NCBI RefSeq assembly: GCF_046115515.1
Contig: NZ_CP175953.1
Origin: Gracilimonas sp017641085
Lineage (GTDB): Bacteria > Bacteroidota > Rhodothermia > Balneolales > Balneolaceae
Length of the DNA: 64,000 bases
Strand: one strand, 5' to 3'
How positions within the stretch are numbered: the first letter of the stretch is position 1; each line of letters begins with the position of its first letter. Below, one piece after another: positions 27,621-36,974 of the stretch. The translations under genes and the position numbers were made by a program. The notes under the pieces are model-generated. The model was not told the DNA's origin and made no database searches. It saw nothing but the letters and a program-made list of their open reading frames with translations.

Positions 27621-28508
27621 TTATGATTTTTTGTTAACTAAACGAGATGAATAGGAGTTTTCGTCTTTGGATGATGGAATTTTTCCAAACCTTCGGTCTC
27701 TTTGCTGATAGGAACGAATGGCTTCGTATAATTCATCTCTTCTGAAATCCGGCCAGTAGGTTTCCGTAATGTAGAGTTCGGAGTATGCCAGCTGCCATAA
27801 TAGAAAGTTACTGATGCGATACTCCCCACTGGTACGGATTATTAAATCCGGATCGGGAACATCTGCGGTCGAAAGGTGGTCACTTATCATTTGATCGTTG
27901 ATAAGGTCGGGGTCTAAACGTCCTTCCTTTACATGATGAGCTATTTTCTTAACTGCCTCGGTGATATCCCATCGTCCGGAATAACTCAGTGCCAGGCACA
28001 ATTCCAGCAGCTTATTATCTTTGGTGAGCTCAATAGCCTCCTGAAGCTCATTCTGGCAATTCTTTGGAAAGCGGTCCATCTGACCAATGGTGGCCAGCCT
28101 GATATCGTTTTTATTCAGGTTTTCAGCCTCTTTACGGAGTGAGGAAACCAACAATCTCATCAAGCCCTGCACTTCTGCCGATGGACGTCCCCAATTTTCC
28201 GTTGAAAAAGCATACAGCGTTAAATATTTAACACCCAGCTGAGCACACGATTCTGTAATGTCCCGAACCGAGTCAACTCCAACTTTGTGGCCATGCAGCC
28301 TGATACTTCCCTTACTCTTAGCCCACCGACCGTTGCCATCCATAATTATGGCAATATGAAGAGGAATCTCGCCTGAATTCTTCAGGATTTCCTGATTCTT
28401 CTTATCGTCTTCAGTCTGTACGGTGTTTGTTAAAGTAAGCTCTTTCAAGTGATTTTTTGGGCTGTTTTTGAAGCTTTGAAAATTAGAGCTTTGCTTGTCC
28501 TTTATCAA
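27621..28508 (-). CDS. uppS: Undecaprenyl diphosphate synthase (cis-prenyltransferase)
   Basis: UppS builds the C55 lipid carrier for peptidoglycan and LPS. The catalytic block IAIIMDGNGRWAKSKG (Asp binding Mg2+), GHKVGVDSVRDI, LTLYAFSTENWGRP, and the dimer/phosphate motif LIIRTSGEYRISNFLLWQ-type block are all present. The longest frame starts at TTG 28508 and gives 295 residues with about 50 poorly conserved residues before the fold. A TTG at 28448 would give a more usual length. No ATG precedes the catalytic motif. It is 14 bases after ribH. Confidence 0.95.
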   Translation of the reverse strand: MIKDKQSSNFQSFKNSPKNHLKELTLTNTVQTEDDKKNQEILKNSGEIPLHIAIIMDGNGRWAKSKGSIRLHGHKVGVDSVRDITESCAQLGVKYLTLYAFSTENWGRPSAEVQGLMRLLVSSLRKEAENLNKNDIRLATIGQMDRFPKNCQNELQEAIELTKDNKLLELCLALSYSGRWDITEAVKKIAHHVKEGRLDPDLINDQMISDHLSTADVPDPDLIIRTSGEYRISNFLLWQLAYSELYITETYWPDFRRDELYEAIRSYQQRDRRFGKIPSSKDENSYSSRLVNKKS

Positions 28509-28522
28509 GGTAAATAATCTTT

Positions 28523-28993
28523 TCAGGAAGTTAGTTTTTGTTCCATTGATATCATCTCTAAAAGGGCCAAAGCGGCTTCTCCACCCTTATTCCCTTTCTC
28601 ACCGGCTCGTTCCATCGCCTGTTTCACATCATCGGTAGTTAAAACTCCAAACGCCACGGGTTTATTATGTTTTAAAATTAAATCGGTAATTCCACGGTTA
28701 ACAGCGTCACATACGTAGTCAAAATGTGGTGTTCCTCCTCTTATCACAACTCCCAGGGCAACCACACCGGCTACGTCTCGGTTCTCCAGAACCTTTTGCA
28801 CGGTTAACGGTATTTCATAGGAGCCGGGACATTTTACTACCGTGATGTCCGCTTCCTCTATCCCATTACCTTTAAGCGCTTTTAAAGCCCCGTCCAGCAT
28901 CTTATCGGTAATCATGGAATTCCATTTTGATACCACGATGCCAATTTTCACTTTTCCGGGATTTGTGTCGCCTTCTATTAACTCTGCTGCCAT
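28523..28993 (-). CDS. ribH: 6,7-dimethyl-8-ribityllumazine synthase
   Basis: RibH condenses a ribityl-pyrimidine with a butanone phosphate to give lumazine, the riboflavin precursor. The 156-residue protein shows VVSKWNSMITDKMLDGALKA (substrate Trp), VKCPGSYEIPLTVQK, LGVVIRGGTPHFDYVCDAV (catalytic His) and FGVLTTDDVKQAMERAG in order. It lies within the envelope operon, one base from the PHP gene, and no other riboflavin gene or FMN riboswitch is next to it. Confidence 0.97.
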   Translation of the reverse strand: MAAELIEGDTNPGKVKIGIVVSKWNSMITDKMLDGALKALKGNGIEEADITVVKCPGSYEIPLTVQKVLENRDVAGVVALGVVIRGGTPHFDYVCDAVNRGITDLILKHNKPVAFGVLTTDDVKQAMERAGEKGNKGGEAALALLEMISMEQKLTS

Positions 28994-28994
28994 A

Positions 28995-29846
28995 CTAACT
29001 CTTAATTTCCGTAATGTTTTTTCGTTGTTCCGTCATTTTCTTCATTTTCTCAATATGCTTGTAGGCAATCGTAACCACACCCAAATTGGTATATCCGGCA
29101 TCGACACCTTCATGGGTATCACTGCCTCCGGTCATCAATAATCCGTGCTCCTCACAAAATTCGGTGTACTTTTTTTGCAGCTTGAAATTATGACTGGGGT
29201 GAATACACTCAACACCGTCAATGCCTGCATCTACAAAGGCCCGCATTTCATCCGAAGAATAAAACCTTCCGGGGTGAGCCACCACACTGGCTCCGCCCAC
29301 ATTTTTGATGATCTCAATCACTTCCCGGTAATCAGGATAAGTGCTTTCAATAGAACCCAATTTCTGATTGCTCAGGTACCTGATAAAAGCCTCTTTAGGG
29401 CTGCTTACATATCCTTTCTGGGTAAGCACCCGAGCCAGGTGTGGCCGGCCGATATTCGCTCCGTTTGCCTCTGCCCAAACCTCATCATACTCAACATCAA
29501 TTCCCGACTTCTTCACCGTTTTAATAATCCCTTTAATCCTGTTTTTTCGGGCTTTCTTCTGCTCTTTCAGGAATTCTTCCAGATAATTGGTATCGGGATC
29601 AAAATAATAGGCAAGTATGTGAACTTCTTTATCTGCCAGCACGGATGTAATCTCCACACCGGGAATGAGCTCAATATCCAACTCATTTGCTTTATCAACA
29701 GCTTTGAAATACCCCTGACAGGTATCGTGATCCGTTATCGCCAGGCTTGCCAGATTTTTATCCTTGGCCACTTGCACGGCTTCTTCAGGTGATAAACGGC
29801 CGTCGGAGCAGGTGGTATGGATATGTAAATCTGCTTTAAGAGGCAT
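28995..29846 (-). CDS. PHP-domain phosphoesterase (RNase AM / TrpH-like)
   Basis: 283 residues. Metal ligands of the PHP fold are seen at ADLHIHTTCSDG (His-x-His), LAITDHDT, PGVEITS, VVAHPGR and MTGGSDTHE. This subfamily includes E. coli YciV/RNase AM and 3',5'-nucleotide bisphosphatases, which hydrolyse short RNA ends or pAp. The substrate here is not shown by the sequence. It is three bases from the ctpA-like gene and one from ribH, so it is co-transcribed with envelope genes. Confidence 0.88.
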   Translation of the reverse strand: MPLKADLHIHTTCSDGRLSPEEAVQVAKDKNLASLAITDHDTCQGYFKAVDKANELDIELIPGVEITSVLADKEVHILAYYFDPDTNYLEEFLKEQKKARKNRIKGIIKTVKKSGIDVEYDEVWAEANGANIGRPHLARVLTQKGYVSSPKEAFIRYLSNQKLGSIESTYPDYREVIEIIKNVGGASVVAHPGRFYSSDEMRAFVDAGIDGVECIHPSHNFKLQKKYTEFCEEHGLLMTGGSDTHEGVDAGYTNLGVVTIAYKHIEKMKKMTEQRKNITEIKS

Positions 29847-29849
29847 GCT

Positions 29850-31493
29850 TTATTCCCCTGAAAGCAGCTTATTCATTTCTGCTTCGTTGGCAATAAACTC
29901 AAGGGCTTTGAGTACGTCCGGGTCTGATTTAAGTCCGGCTTCCACCCTTCCTGTTTGCCCCTCATATCGGGAAACCAACTCGAGATAAAGGTTTCTGCGA
30001 ATTTCAGTTTCATCTTCTGTAAACTGCTTCTCCTTTTCTCTGGAAATAGCCGTTCTAAGTCCGTTTAATTGATTTTCGGCACCATCCACTCCTCTAAGCT
30101 GGGCAGACAACTCGTTTAGCAGTTTCTCGGATTCAGTGGCGAAATCAAAGCCATTTTCGGTAAGATAATTTCTGAATTCCTCAAAAACGTCATCAGGTAA
30201 TGCATCATAGACAAAGGAATCATGTGTGGCTTCATATTCAGTAGCAAAATCGAAATACATTCCTTTTTGGAGCAAGGCTATCTCCAGAATACTCAGGTCG
30301 CCTTTTCCAGATTCCACATCGGGCTCAATGCCTCTTCCTTCATACACCGTTCTGCCGTTGCGGGTCTTGAATTCTCTTTTGGATGAGTCTTGATTCATAA
30401 CCGCAGAATTCCGCCCCTGATGCGTGTACTGAATAGACTGAATACTTCTGCCGCTTGGAATGTAGTAACGCGAAATAGTGATCTTCAGGGATGTATTATA
30501 CGGCAATGGCTTAACCACCTGAACTAACCCTTTCCCAAAACTCTGTTCTCCGACTATCAAAGCCCTGTCCAAATCCTGAAGAGCGCCGGCAAGTACTTCT
30601 GAGGCACTGGCACTTCCCTCATTCATCAAAACCACCACCGGTTTGTCGAACATAACAGGCTCTCGCGTTGCAAAGGTTTGGTTATACTCTGCTACTCGCC
30701 CGCGTATATCCACAACGGTAATGCCGGGCTCAATAAACTTGTCGATAATACCTACGGCTTCCTGTAAAATACCTCCTGGATTGTCCCTTAGGTCAATCAC
30801 TAAACCATCCAGCTCCGTGCTCTCCGTCAAATTAATCATGGCTTGTCTGACTTCCTCAGCAGAGTTACTGCCAAACTGAGTGAGTCTAACATAACCGGTT
30901 TTTCCCTCTTCCCCAATCAAACCGGAATAAGAAATATTGCTCACTTCAATGCGCTGCCGGTTGAGGGTGAAATCCAGCGTTTGATCAAGTCCAAAACGTT
31001 CTATGGAAATGGTAACATCTGATCCGACCTCTCCGCTTGTCAGCGCATTTACTTCTTCGGGTTGAAGTCCTTCGGTTGAAACTCCATCAACGGCAACAAT
31101 CACATCTCCGGCCCTGATGCCGACTTGCTCGGCCGGGCCGCCTTCAGTAGGTGCAATCACAACCACTTCCCCGTCACGATAGCCGGCTTCAATACCGATG
31201 CCAGCGTAATTGCCTCGCGACATGATTTCGGCCTGCTCGTTTTGAGATTCATTGAACATGACGGTGTAGGGGTCCAATGTTTCGAGCATGGCATCAATAC
31301 CATTTCGCATGAGTATCTCGGGATCTACCTCATCCACATACTCCAGGGCCACATTTTCATAGGCATTACTGAAAATGCTAAAGTTCTTTTTGATCAGGAA
31401 ATAGATATCCGTCTGCTGTGCAGCTATCCCTGCCGAAGCAAGTATAATCAGCGCTGTGGCAAAGGTTGCTTTATATTTCCCTTTCCTGGTCAT
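29850..31493 (-). CDS. ctpA: C-terminal processing (S41) peptidase
   Basis: Periplasmic tail-specific serine protease of 547 residues. It has a signal/anchor helix (9-26), a PDZ domain (about 95-190, NYAGIGIEAGYRDGEVVVI and AGDVIVAVDGVS) and the S41 core with VIDLRDNPGG, nucleophile in NEGSASASEVLAGALQD, and catalytic Lys in GEQSFGKGLVQ. A helical tail of about 150 residues follows. Such proteases tune peptidoglycan hydrolases; the lytic transglycosylase gene lies four bases upstream, fitting a functional pair. Confidence 0.92.
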   Translation of the reverse strand: MTRKGKYKATFATALIILASAGIAAQQTDIYFLIKKNFSIFSNAYENVALEYVDEVDPEILMRNGIDAMLETLDPYTVMFNESQNEQAEIMSRGNYAGIGIEAGYRDGEVVVIAPTEGGPAEQVGIRAGDVIVAVDGVSTEGLQPEEVNALTSGEVGSDVTISIERFGLDQTLDFTLNRQRIEVSNISYSGLIGEEGKTGYVRLTQFGSNSAEEVRQAMINLTESTELDGLVIDLRDNPGGILQEAVGIIDKFIEPGITVVDIRGRVAEYNQTFATREPVMFDKPVVVLMNEGSASASEVLAGALQDLDRALIVGEQSFGKGLVQVVKPLPYNTSLKITISRYYIPSGRSIQSIQYTHQGRNSAVMNQDSSKREFKTRNGRTVYEGRGIEPDVESGKGDLSILEIALLQKGMYFDFATEYEATHDSFVYDALPDDVFEEFRNYLTENGFDFATESEKLLNELSAQLRGVDGAENQLNGLRTAISREKEKQFTEDETEIRRNLYLELVSRYEGQTGRVEAGLKSDPDVLKALEFIANEAEMNKLLSGE

Positions 31494-31497
31494 AAAA

Positions 31498-33504
31498 TCA
31501 GTTGGCAGAAATTCTGAGAGTCTGGCCTACATAAATCCGGTTTCCGGAGATATTATTCAGGCTTCTCAATTGACTTAAGCCAACGCCAAAGCTTTCTGCT
31601 ATTTCGCTAAGGGTGTCGTTTTGCTTAACGGTATAGGTGGTATAATTATCGCTATCGGTTGATGTTGCGGATGCGATAAAAATGTCTTCTCCACGGCGCT
31701 GCTTGCGCTCGATAGCCTGCTTCTCGGCGTAGCTCATTTCGTTTACTTTTTCGTAATGGCTCTTCCGGCTTTTTGGCACATGAATGGTAAGCGACTGCCC
31801 TACCCTTATGGTATTGCCGATGCCGTTCCACGTGCGGATATTCCACGCTCTTACATCATACCACTCAGCAATATGCCCAACCGTATCACCTGTTTTCACT
31901 TTATAGGTCACGGCTGTTGAATTTGCAGGGGCACTAACCTGAGATGAGGACGACCGTCTGGTAGTCACACTTCGCTGCTGGTTTGTGGGTTTGTTGGCAG
32001 AAATCTGTGTAGCACTTCCCTGAGGAAGAGGCACTACAATTTTCTGCCCGGGGTAGATAGTACTGGAGAGGTTTTCATTGGAGCCATACAAACCGGCTAC
32101 AGTAGTTCCGTATTTACGAGCAATAATTCCCAGAGACTCTCCCCTTTGAACCGTATGCATGGTTATGTTCTGGCTTCGGCTTTCTTTAGGAATCTCATTG
32201 TACTCAGCCAGAAATTCTTCTCTGTCCGTTTCAACAGGCAGTTTCAGTGGATACTTTCCTCCCGGAGGGGTTGCCCAGCGAAGCAGTTCAGGATTGTATT
32301 CTTTAAGTTCTTCAGTGGTGATACCTGCAGCAGCTGCTAAATCCGACAGTTCCATTAACCCGTCAACTTCTACTACTTTGTAGGAATAGGGCTCACCGGG
32401 ATAGCTTTTCTGGAATCCAAATTCTTCAGGGTTCATCCCAATTAAGGTTGTGGCAATAAAGCCGGGAACATACCCACGGGTTTCTCTTGGCAGATATGGA
32501 TAAGCTGCCCAGTAATCTTCAACTCCACCCGCTCTGTTGATGGCTCGTTTCAGCCCACGCGGACTAATATTGTAGTTCGCCATTGCAAGGTGCCAGTCAC
32601 CCCAAATATTGTATAAGTCTCTTAAGTGACGTGCTGCTGCACGGGTTGCTTTTTCGGGATCGCGACGCTCATCAATCCACCAGTTAGCTTCCAGTCCATA
32701 AACGGAGCCGGTTGCCCTGATAAACTGCCACATTCCAACAGCAGCAGCCCAACTACGTGCACTTGGGTTTAATCCACTTTCAATAAAAGCGAGGTATGTA
32801 AGTTCTTCGGGTACGCCCTCTTCTCTAAAGATCTTGCGCATCATAGGTTGGTACTTAACTGCTCGTTGTAACCACGTCTCCATTACTTCAGGCCGACGTA
32901 ACGTATAATAAACCAGGTGGCGGTTTACTTTGTCATTCTGAATAAGCGGAACATCCGTTTTATTCAGTGGAAGGTCTTCCGGGAAGTCATAATCTTCGTT
33001 CATCCAGCTGTCATCTTCAGAAAACAGTTCTTCCTGAATAGCAAAAATCTCTCCTTCAGGCTCATTCCCAACTTCCGTGATACCATAAAACTGTCGGTAT
33101 TCTGAAATTACGGATCGGTACAGTTCGGTAAATCGCCGGTCGCCCCGGATTTCAGGATAATCATCCAACAGTCCCTGAGTGGCAGCTACGGCATCATTAA
33201 TCTGAGCTTCTGCTTCCAGAGGATCATTGCTTACCTGGGCTTCCATCGCTTTAATGTGTATGCGATAGATATCCGAAATGCGACTCATGATATCTTTCTG
33301 GAAGTTATCCAGTTCCTGCATGGCCGGTTGCTGGGTTATTCCATCACCTTCCTGCAAACCTTGCATAGGACTTTTGTAATCCAAAAGCCGCAATGGCATT
33401 TCTTTTAAATCGAGTGTTGCAGTGGTGTCCTGGGCAGAAATGCCGGGTGCAATAAACATACAACAGGTTATGGCAATAGCCGTTTTTCGTAACTTCTTAA
33501 GCAT
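31498..33504 (-). CDS. MltD-like lytic transglycosylase with three LysM domains
   Basis: 668 residues with a signal peptide (ending PGISAQ). A helical N-domain precedes an SLT/goose-lysozyme-like domain (about 210-340), with FIESGLNPSARSWAAAVGMW (catalytic Glu) and LAMANYNISPRGLKRAI. LysM peptidoglycan-binding repeats follow at about 448-493 (HTVQRGESLGIIARKYGTT), 535-578 (YKVKTGDTVGHIAEWYDVR) and 622-666 (YTVKQNDTLSEIAESFGV). It cleaves glycan strands to 1,6-anhydro ends. It is the first gene of the tight operon through bamA and skp. Confidence 0.92.
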   Translation of the reverse strand: MLKKLRKTAIAITCCMFIAPGISAQDTTATLDLKEMPLRLLDYKSPMQGLQEGDGITQQPAMQELDNFQKDIMSRISDIYRIHIKAMEAQVSNDPLEAEAQINDAVAATQGLLDDYPEIRGDRRFTELYRSVISEYRQFYGITEVGNEPEGEIFAIQEELFSEDDSWMNEDYDFPEDLPLNKTDVPLIQNDKVNRHLVYYTLRRPEVMETWLQRAVKYQPMMRKIFREEGVPEELTYLAFIESGLNPSARSWAAAVGMWQFIRATGSVYGLEANWWIDERRDPEKATRAAARHLRDLYNIWGDWHLAMANYNISPRGLKRAINRAGGVEDYWAAYPYLPRETRGYVPGFIATTLIGMNPEEFGFQKSYPGEPYSYKVVEVDGLMELSDLAAAAGITTEELKEYNPELLRWATPPGGKYPLKLPVETDREEFLAEYNEIPKESRSQNITMHTVQRGESLGIIARKYGTTVAGLYGSNENLSSTIYPGQKIVVPLPQGSATQISANKPTNQQRSVTTRRSSSSQVSAPANSTAVTYKVKTGDTVGHIAEWYDVRAWNIRTWNGIGNTIRVGQSLTIHVPKSRKSHYEKVNEMSYAEKQAIERKQRRGEDIFIASATSTDSDNYTTYTVKQNDTLSEIAESFGVGLSQLRSLNNISGNRIYVGQTLRISAN

Positions 33505-33603
33505 GTATTAGAGATGATTTTAAAATGATTGTCTAAAGTACTAATTATTGTATAGAATTGGGAGAATAGAACTCACGGCAACATCAACGAAGAAAACAAC
33601 GAA

Positions 33604-35325
33604 TTAGCGCCCTTCTTTATTAATTTTTCCGGATTGAATGATTTGCTTCTCTTGCCCGGTCCATTGTTGCGCTAATGGCCATCTGCGCCCGGTTCCAAAG
33701 GCTTTTGCGGACACTTTTAGCCCGGGTGGTGCCTGGAATCGTTTGTGTTCGTTCAAATCTACCAATCGGAGGGTTTTATCTACGGTGTGCTCGTCTAAGC
33801 CGCTACTGATGATTTCTTCTCTTGATCGCTGCTCCTCCAGGTAGTATCTCAAAATGGTATCTAAAGTTCCGTAGTCGGGCAAAGAATCTGAATCTTTTTG
33901 ATCTGGGCGTAATTCCGCACTTGGAGCTTTGGTAAGAATGGCCTCCGGAATTACTTCTTCCCCGTAATATTCTTCATTCAGCCAGCGGCAAATATCATAA
34001 ACTTCGGTTTTGTAAACGTCGGATATGACGGATAATCCCCCGGCCATATCGCCATACAGTGTGCAGTAACCGACAGCCATTTCGGATTTATTTCCTGTAT
34101 TCAGCAGCATATATCCAAACTTATTCGCAATGGCCATGAGTAGATCACCACGGGTCCTGCTTTGCAGATTTTCTTCTGCCACATTGAATTCAGTTCCCTC
34201 AAAAACCGGAGCCAGCGCATTCAGGTATTCTTCGTAAATATTTTTTATGGGGATTTCCAGGAGTTCAATCCCCAGTTTCTCCGCCAGCCTTTCTGAATCG
34301 GAGACACTTCCTGCCGATGAAAACTTCGATGGCATCGTCACAGCTTTTACATTTTCTGCCCCGAGTGCTTCTTTCGCAATCGTACAAACCAGGGCAGAGT
34401 CAATTCCCCCGCTCAGACCTAATATCACTTTATCGGCGGCGTTGGATTTTTTCAGGTAATCGCGAACTCCCATTACCAGACCTTCAAACATAACCTGCTC
34501 TTTGCCCGGTGTTTCAAAGTTTGCCTCCACATCCGTTATAGCTTCAACCGACTGATCTTCTTCATTGAAGATAATATCCATGTAGTCCGGTTCGAATCTC
34601 TTGGATCGAGCTTTCATCTCTCCGGAACCATCAAAAGCAAGGGAATCACCGTCAAACAAAAGCTCGGTTTGGGCGCCCACCTGATTCACATAAAAAAGTG
34701 GTGTTCCTAACTTCCGGGCATGATTTTGAAGCATTCTTTTCCGGGACACCGGTTTATCTTTATTGAAGGGAGAAGCCGAAATGTTGATAATGGCTTTTGC
34801 TCCTTTGTTTGCCAATACTTCGGCAGGATTTACATCGTAAATGTGGTACTGAACATCATTATCGTTAAACCAGATATCTTCGCATACGGTAATCCCGAAT
34901 GGAAATCCTTTGATAACAACCGGCTCAAATTCATTACCTGGCTCAAAATACCGCAGATCGTCAAATACATCGTATGTTGGGAGCAGAGTCTTGTGAACCC
35001 GTGTTACCTCTTCTCCGTGCTGAGCTACAATGGCCGAATTATAGCAAGACCGGCCTTTCCCTGTCAGGTTTTCGGTAATTGAACCAAATATAACCGTTGT
35101 TTCTCCCGTAGAATCAATGATTTCGCGATTCACCTTGTAAAGTAATTCACGGAATACACGGCGCTCCATTAAATCCATAGGCGGGTAGCCGCATGTCACC
35201 AATTCAGGTAGCAATAACAGTTCTATTCCATCTTTCTCAGCTTCGCGAATAGCTGACAGAATCAGTTCCTGATTTCCGGTTAAATCCCCGATTATCGGGT
35301 TCAGTTGTTGAAGTCGTATGCGCAC
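33604..35325 (-). CDS. nadE: Glutamine-dependent NAD+ synthetase
   Basis: Converts deamido-NAD to NAD with ATP, taking ammonia from glutamine. The 573-residue, two-domain protein has an N-terminal nitrilase-fold glutaminase with Glu (LLLPELVTCGYPP), Lys (RVHKTLLPTYDVF) and Cys (GITVCEDIWFND), all intact. The C-terminal synthetase has the P-loop LGLSGGIDSALV and DLLMAIANKFGYMLLNTGNK-type block. The start is GTG. It lies 99 bases upstream of the mltD-like gene, so it may have a separate message. Confidence 0.96.
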   Translation of the reverse strand: MRIRLQQLNPIIGDLTGNQELILSAIREAEKDGIELLLLPELVTCGYPPMDLMERRVFRELLYKVNREIIDSTGETTVIFGSITENLTGKGRSCYNSAIVAQHGEEVTRVHKTLLPTYDVFDDLRYFEPGNEFEPVVIKGFPFGITVCEDIWFNDNDVQYHIYDVNPAEVLANKGAKAIINISASPFNKDKPVSRKRMLQNHARKLGTPLFYVNQVGAQTELLFDGDSLAFDGSGEMKARSKRFEPDYMDIIFNEEDQSVEAITDVEANFETPGKEQVMFEGLVMGVRDYLKKSNAADKVILGLSGGIDSALVCTIAKEALGAENVKAVTMPSKFSSAGSVSDSERLAEKLGIELLEIPIKNIYEEYLNALAPVFEGTEFNVAEENLQSRTRGDLLMAIANKFGYMLLNTGNKSEMAVGYCTLYGDMAGGLSVISDVYKTEVYDICRWLNEEYYGEEVIPEAILTKAPSAELRPDQKDSDSLPDYGTLDTILRYYLEEQRSREEIISSGLDEHTVDKTLRLVDLNEHKRFQAPPGLKVSAKAFGTGRRWPLAQQWTGQEKQIIQSGKINKEGR

Positions 35326-35362
35326 AGTCTCTTAATTAATTGGATTCAAGATAAGGAGTTTG

Positions 35363-35402
35363 GTGGTTAAGTGATAAGGTGATGACGTGATTAAGTGATA
35401 TA
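35363..35402 (+). repeat. GTGAT octamer array, copy A
   Basis: GTGAT occurs at 35371, 35379, 35387 and 35395, exactly every 8 bases, with a GTGGT at 35363 in the same phase. The units read AAGTGATA, AGGTGATG, ACGTGATT, AAGTGATA. TTAAGTGA at 35391-35398 is complementary to TCACTTAA at 35439-35446, which overlaps the stop codon of the aldehyde dehydrogenase gene, so a hairpin is possible. The same four-unit order recurs at 41009-41063 and 41595-41702. Confidence 0.75.
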
Positions 35403-35438
35403 GGTTGATGGATCTACTTACTCATCAATATTTACTTT

Positions 35439-36800
35439 TCACTTAACGTACACTGTTTTGGTGTTTATGAATTCGTGGATGCCATATAATCCTAATTCTC
35501 GTCCATAGCCGGAATTTTTAATACCACCAAATGGCAGGCGGGGATCGGATTTAACAAGTTCATTAACAAAGCAGCAACCGGCTTCCAGTTTTGTGGCTGC
35601 AATTTCTTCGGCGTTTTCCACATTCTGAGAATAGACCGAAGCACCTAAGCCATAATTTGTGTCATTGGCTACCTGAATGGCTTCTTCTTCATCCTTCACT
35701 TTAATGATGCTTGCCACCGGACCGAACAACTCTTCCGAATAGGCCGGCATTCCGGGTTTTACATTCGTAAGGATAGTTACAGGATAAAAAGCTCCATCAC
35801 CTTCCGGTTTTTCTCCTCCCATAACCAGTTCAGCTCCATTCTTTATACTTTCCTGAACCTGCTCATGTAGCTGATCTCTGAGATCAACCCTTGCCTGAGG
35901 ACCAACATCGGTGTTATCATCAAATGGATCTCCCACTTTTCTGGCTTCCATCAGAGCAGTGAATTCTTCCAGGAATTCATCATACACCTCTTCCACCACT
36001 ACAAACCGTTTGGCAGCAATACAACTTTGCCCGCTGTTCAGTAGCCTTGAGTTTACGCAGGTCTCAGCGCTGGCTTTGATATCTGCATCTTTAAGAATGA
36101 GGGATGGATCACTGCCTCCCAATTCAAGTACGGTTTTCTTGAGCATTTCTCCAGCCTGTGCTGCCACAGCTTTTCCTGCCCGAGTGCTACCAGTTAGGGT
36201 TACTGCAGCAATACCTTCGTGCTGAATTACCTGTTTCATATTGGATTTATCACGCACAATCGTTCGAAATAAATCCTTGGGAATTCCAGCTTCATGGATG
36301 ATTTCTTCAATCTTTAAGGCACATCCGGTTGTATTTTCTGAATGTTTGAGTACAGCACCATTTCCGGCCATGAGTGCAGGGGCTGCAAACCGAAATAACT
36401 GCCAGAAGGGGAAATTCCACGGCATGATGGCCAAAACCACACCCAACGGATTGAAGGTAACATAACTTTTGGAAGCATCTGTTTGAACCGGGTCGTCTTT
36501 TAAAAAATCTTCAGCGTGTTTGGCATAATATTCACAAACCCAGGCACATTTCTCGGCCTCTCCGATTCCCTGCTGCAGAGGCTTGCCCATCTCCTCTGCC
36601 ATCAGCCTACCCAACTCCTCTTTCTGCTCCCTCAGAATTCCGGCAATTTCATTGAGGTAAGATCCTCTTACTTCAAAACCGGTTTGTTTCCAGTCGGCCT
36701 GAGCAGCATTCGCTTTTTGAATAATCTCATCCACTTCATCAAAGCTCATATCATCATATTCTTTGATGACTTTTCCGGTAGCAGGATTTATAGTTTTCAT
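35439..36800 (-). CDS. NAD(P)-dependent aldehyde dehydrogenase (succinate-semialdehyde type)
   Basis: 453 residues. It oxidises an aldehyde to the acid through a thioester. Motifs: IMPWNFPFWQLFRFAAPALM (cofactor entry), VTLTGSTRAGKAVAAQAG (Rossmann glycine region), VLELGGSDPSLIL (general base Glu), NSGQSCIAAKRF (nucleophile Cys) and EELFGPVASIIKV. Overall it resembles short succinate-semialdehyde dehydrogenases. A class III aminotransferase follows upstream on the same strand after a repeat-bearing gap, which would fit a GABA- or diamine-type route, but the substrate is inferred only. Confidence 0.9.
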   Translation of the reverse strand: MKTINPATGKVIKEYDDMSFDEVDEIIQKANAAQADWKQTGFEVRGSYLNEIAGILREQKEELGRLMAEEMGKPLQQGIGEAEKCAWVCEYYAKHAEDFLKDDPVQTDASKSYVTFNPLGVVLAIMPWNFPFWQLFRFAAPALMAGNGAVLKHSENTTGCALKIEEIIHEAGIPKDLFRTIVRDKSNMKQVIQHEGIAAVTLTGSTRAGKAVAAQAGEMLKKTVLELGGSDPSLILKDADIKASAETCVNSRLLNSGQSCIAAKRFVVVEEVYDEFLEEFTALMEARKVGDPFDDNTDVGPQARVDLRDQLHEQVQESIKNGAELVMGGEKPEGDGAFYPVTILTNVKPGMPAYSEELFGPVASIIKVKDEEEAIQVANDTNYGLGASVYSQNVENAEEIAATKLEAGCCFVNELVKSDPRLPFGGIKNSGYGRELGLYGIHEFINTKTVYVK

Positions 36801-36890
36801 GTAACTATTCTTTTGTTGAGTTTCTTAATCGATAAAACAGCATATCAATAGTTTCAATTCCGTTTCTTCAAGAGATAGGGTTTGAACTAT

Positions 36891-36967
36891 GATTCTCAGG
36901 ATTTTCGGATTACAAGATTCAGGTACATTTCAAAATCCGTGATCATCCGCCAAACCCGCTTTATCCG
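36891..36967. repeat. Phased GATT / ATCCG intergenic array
   Basis: In the 174-base gap between the aldehyde dehydrogenase start and the aminotransferase stop, GATT occurs at 36891, 36900, 36908 and 36916 (spacing 9, 8, 8). The related ATCCG/ACCCG core occurs at 36935, 36945, 36954 and 36963 (spacing 10, 9, 9). The array ends eight bases before the aminotransferase stop codon. The two halves are partly complementary (GGATT against AATCC), so a hairpin is possible. Confidence 0.55.
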
Positions 36968-36974
36968 CGTTCCA

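Noticed and set aside
28523..28993. FMN riboswitch for ribH
   Set aside because: ribH is one base from the upstream gene, so there is no room for a leader.
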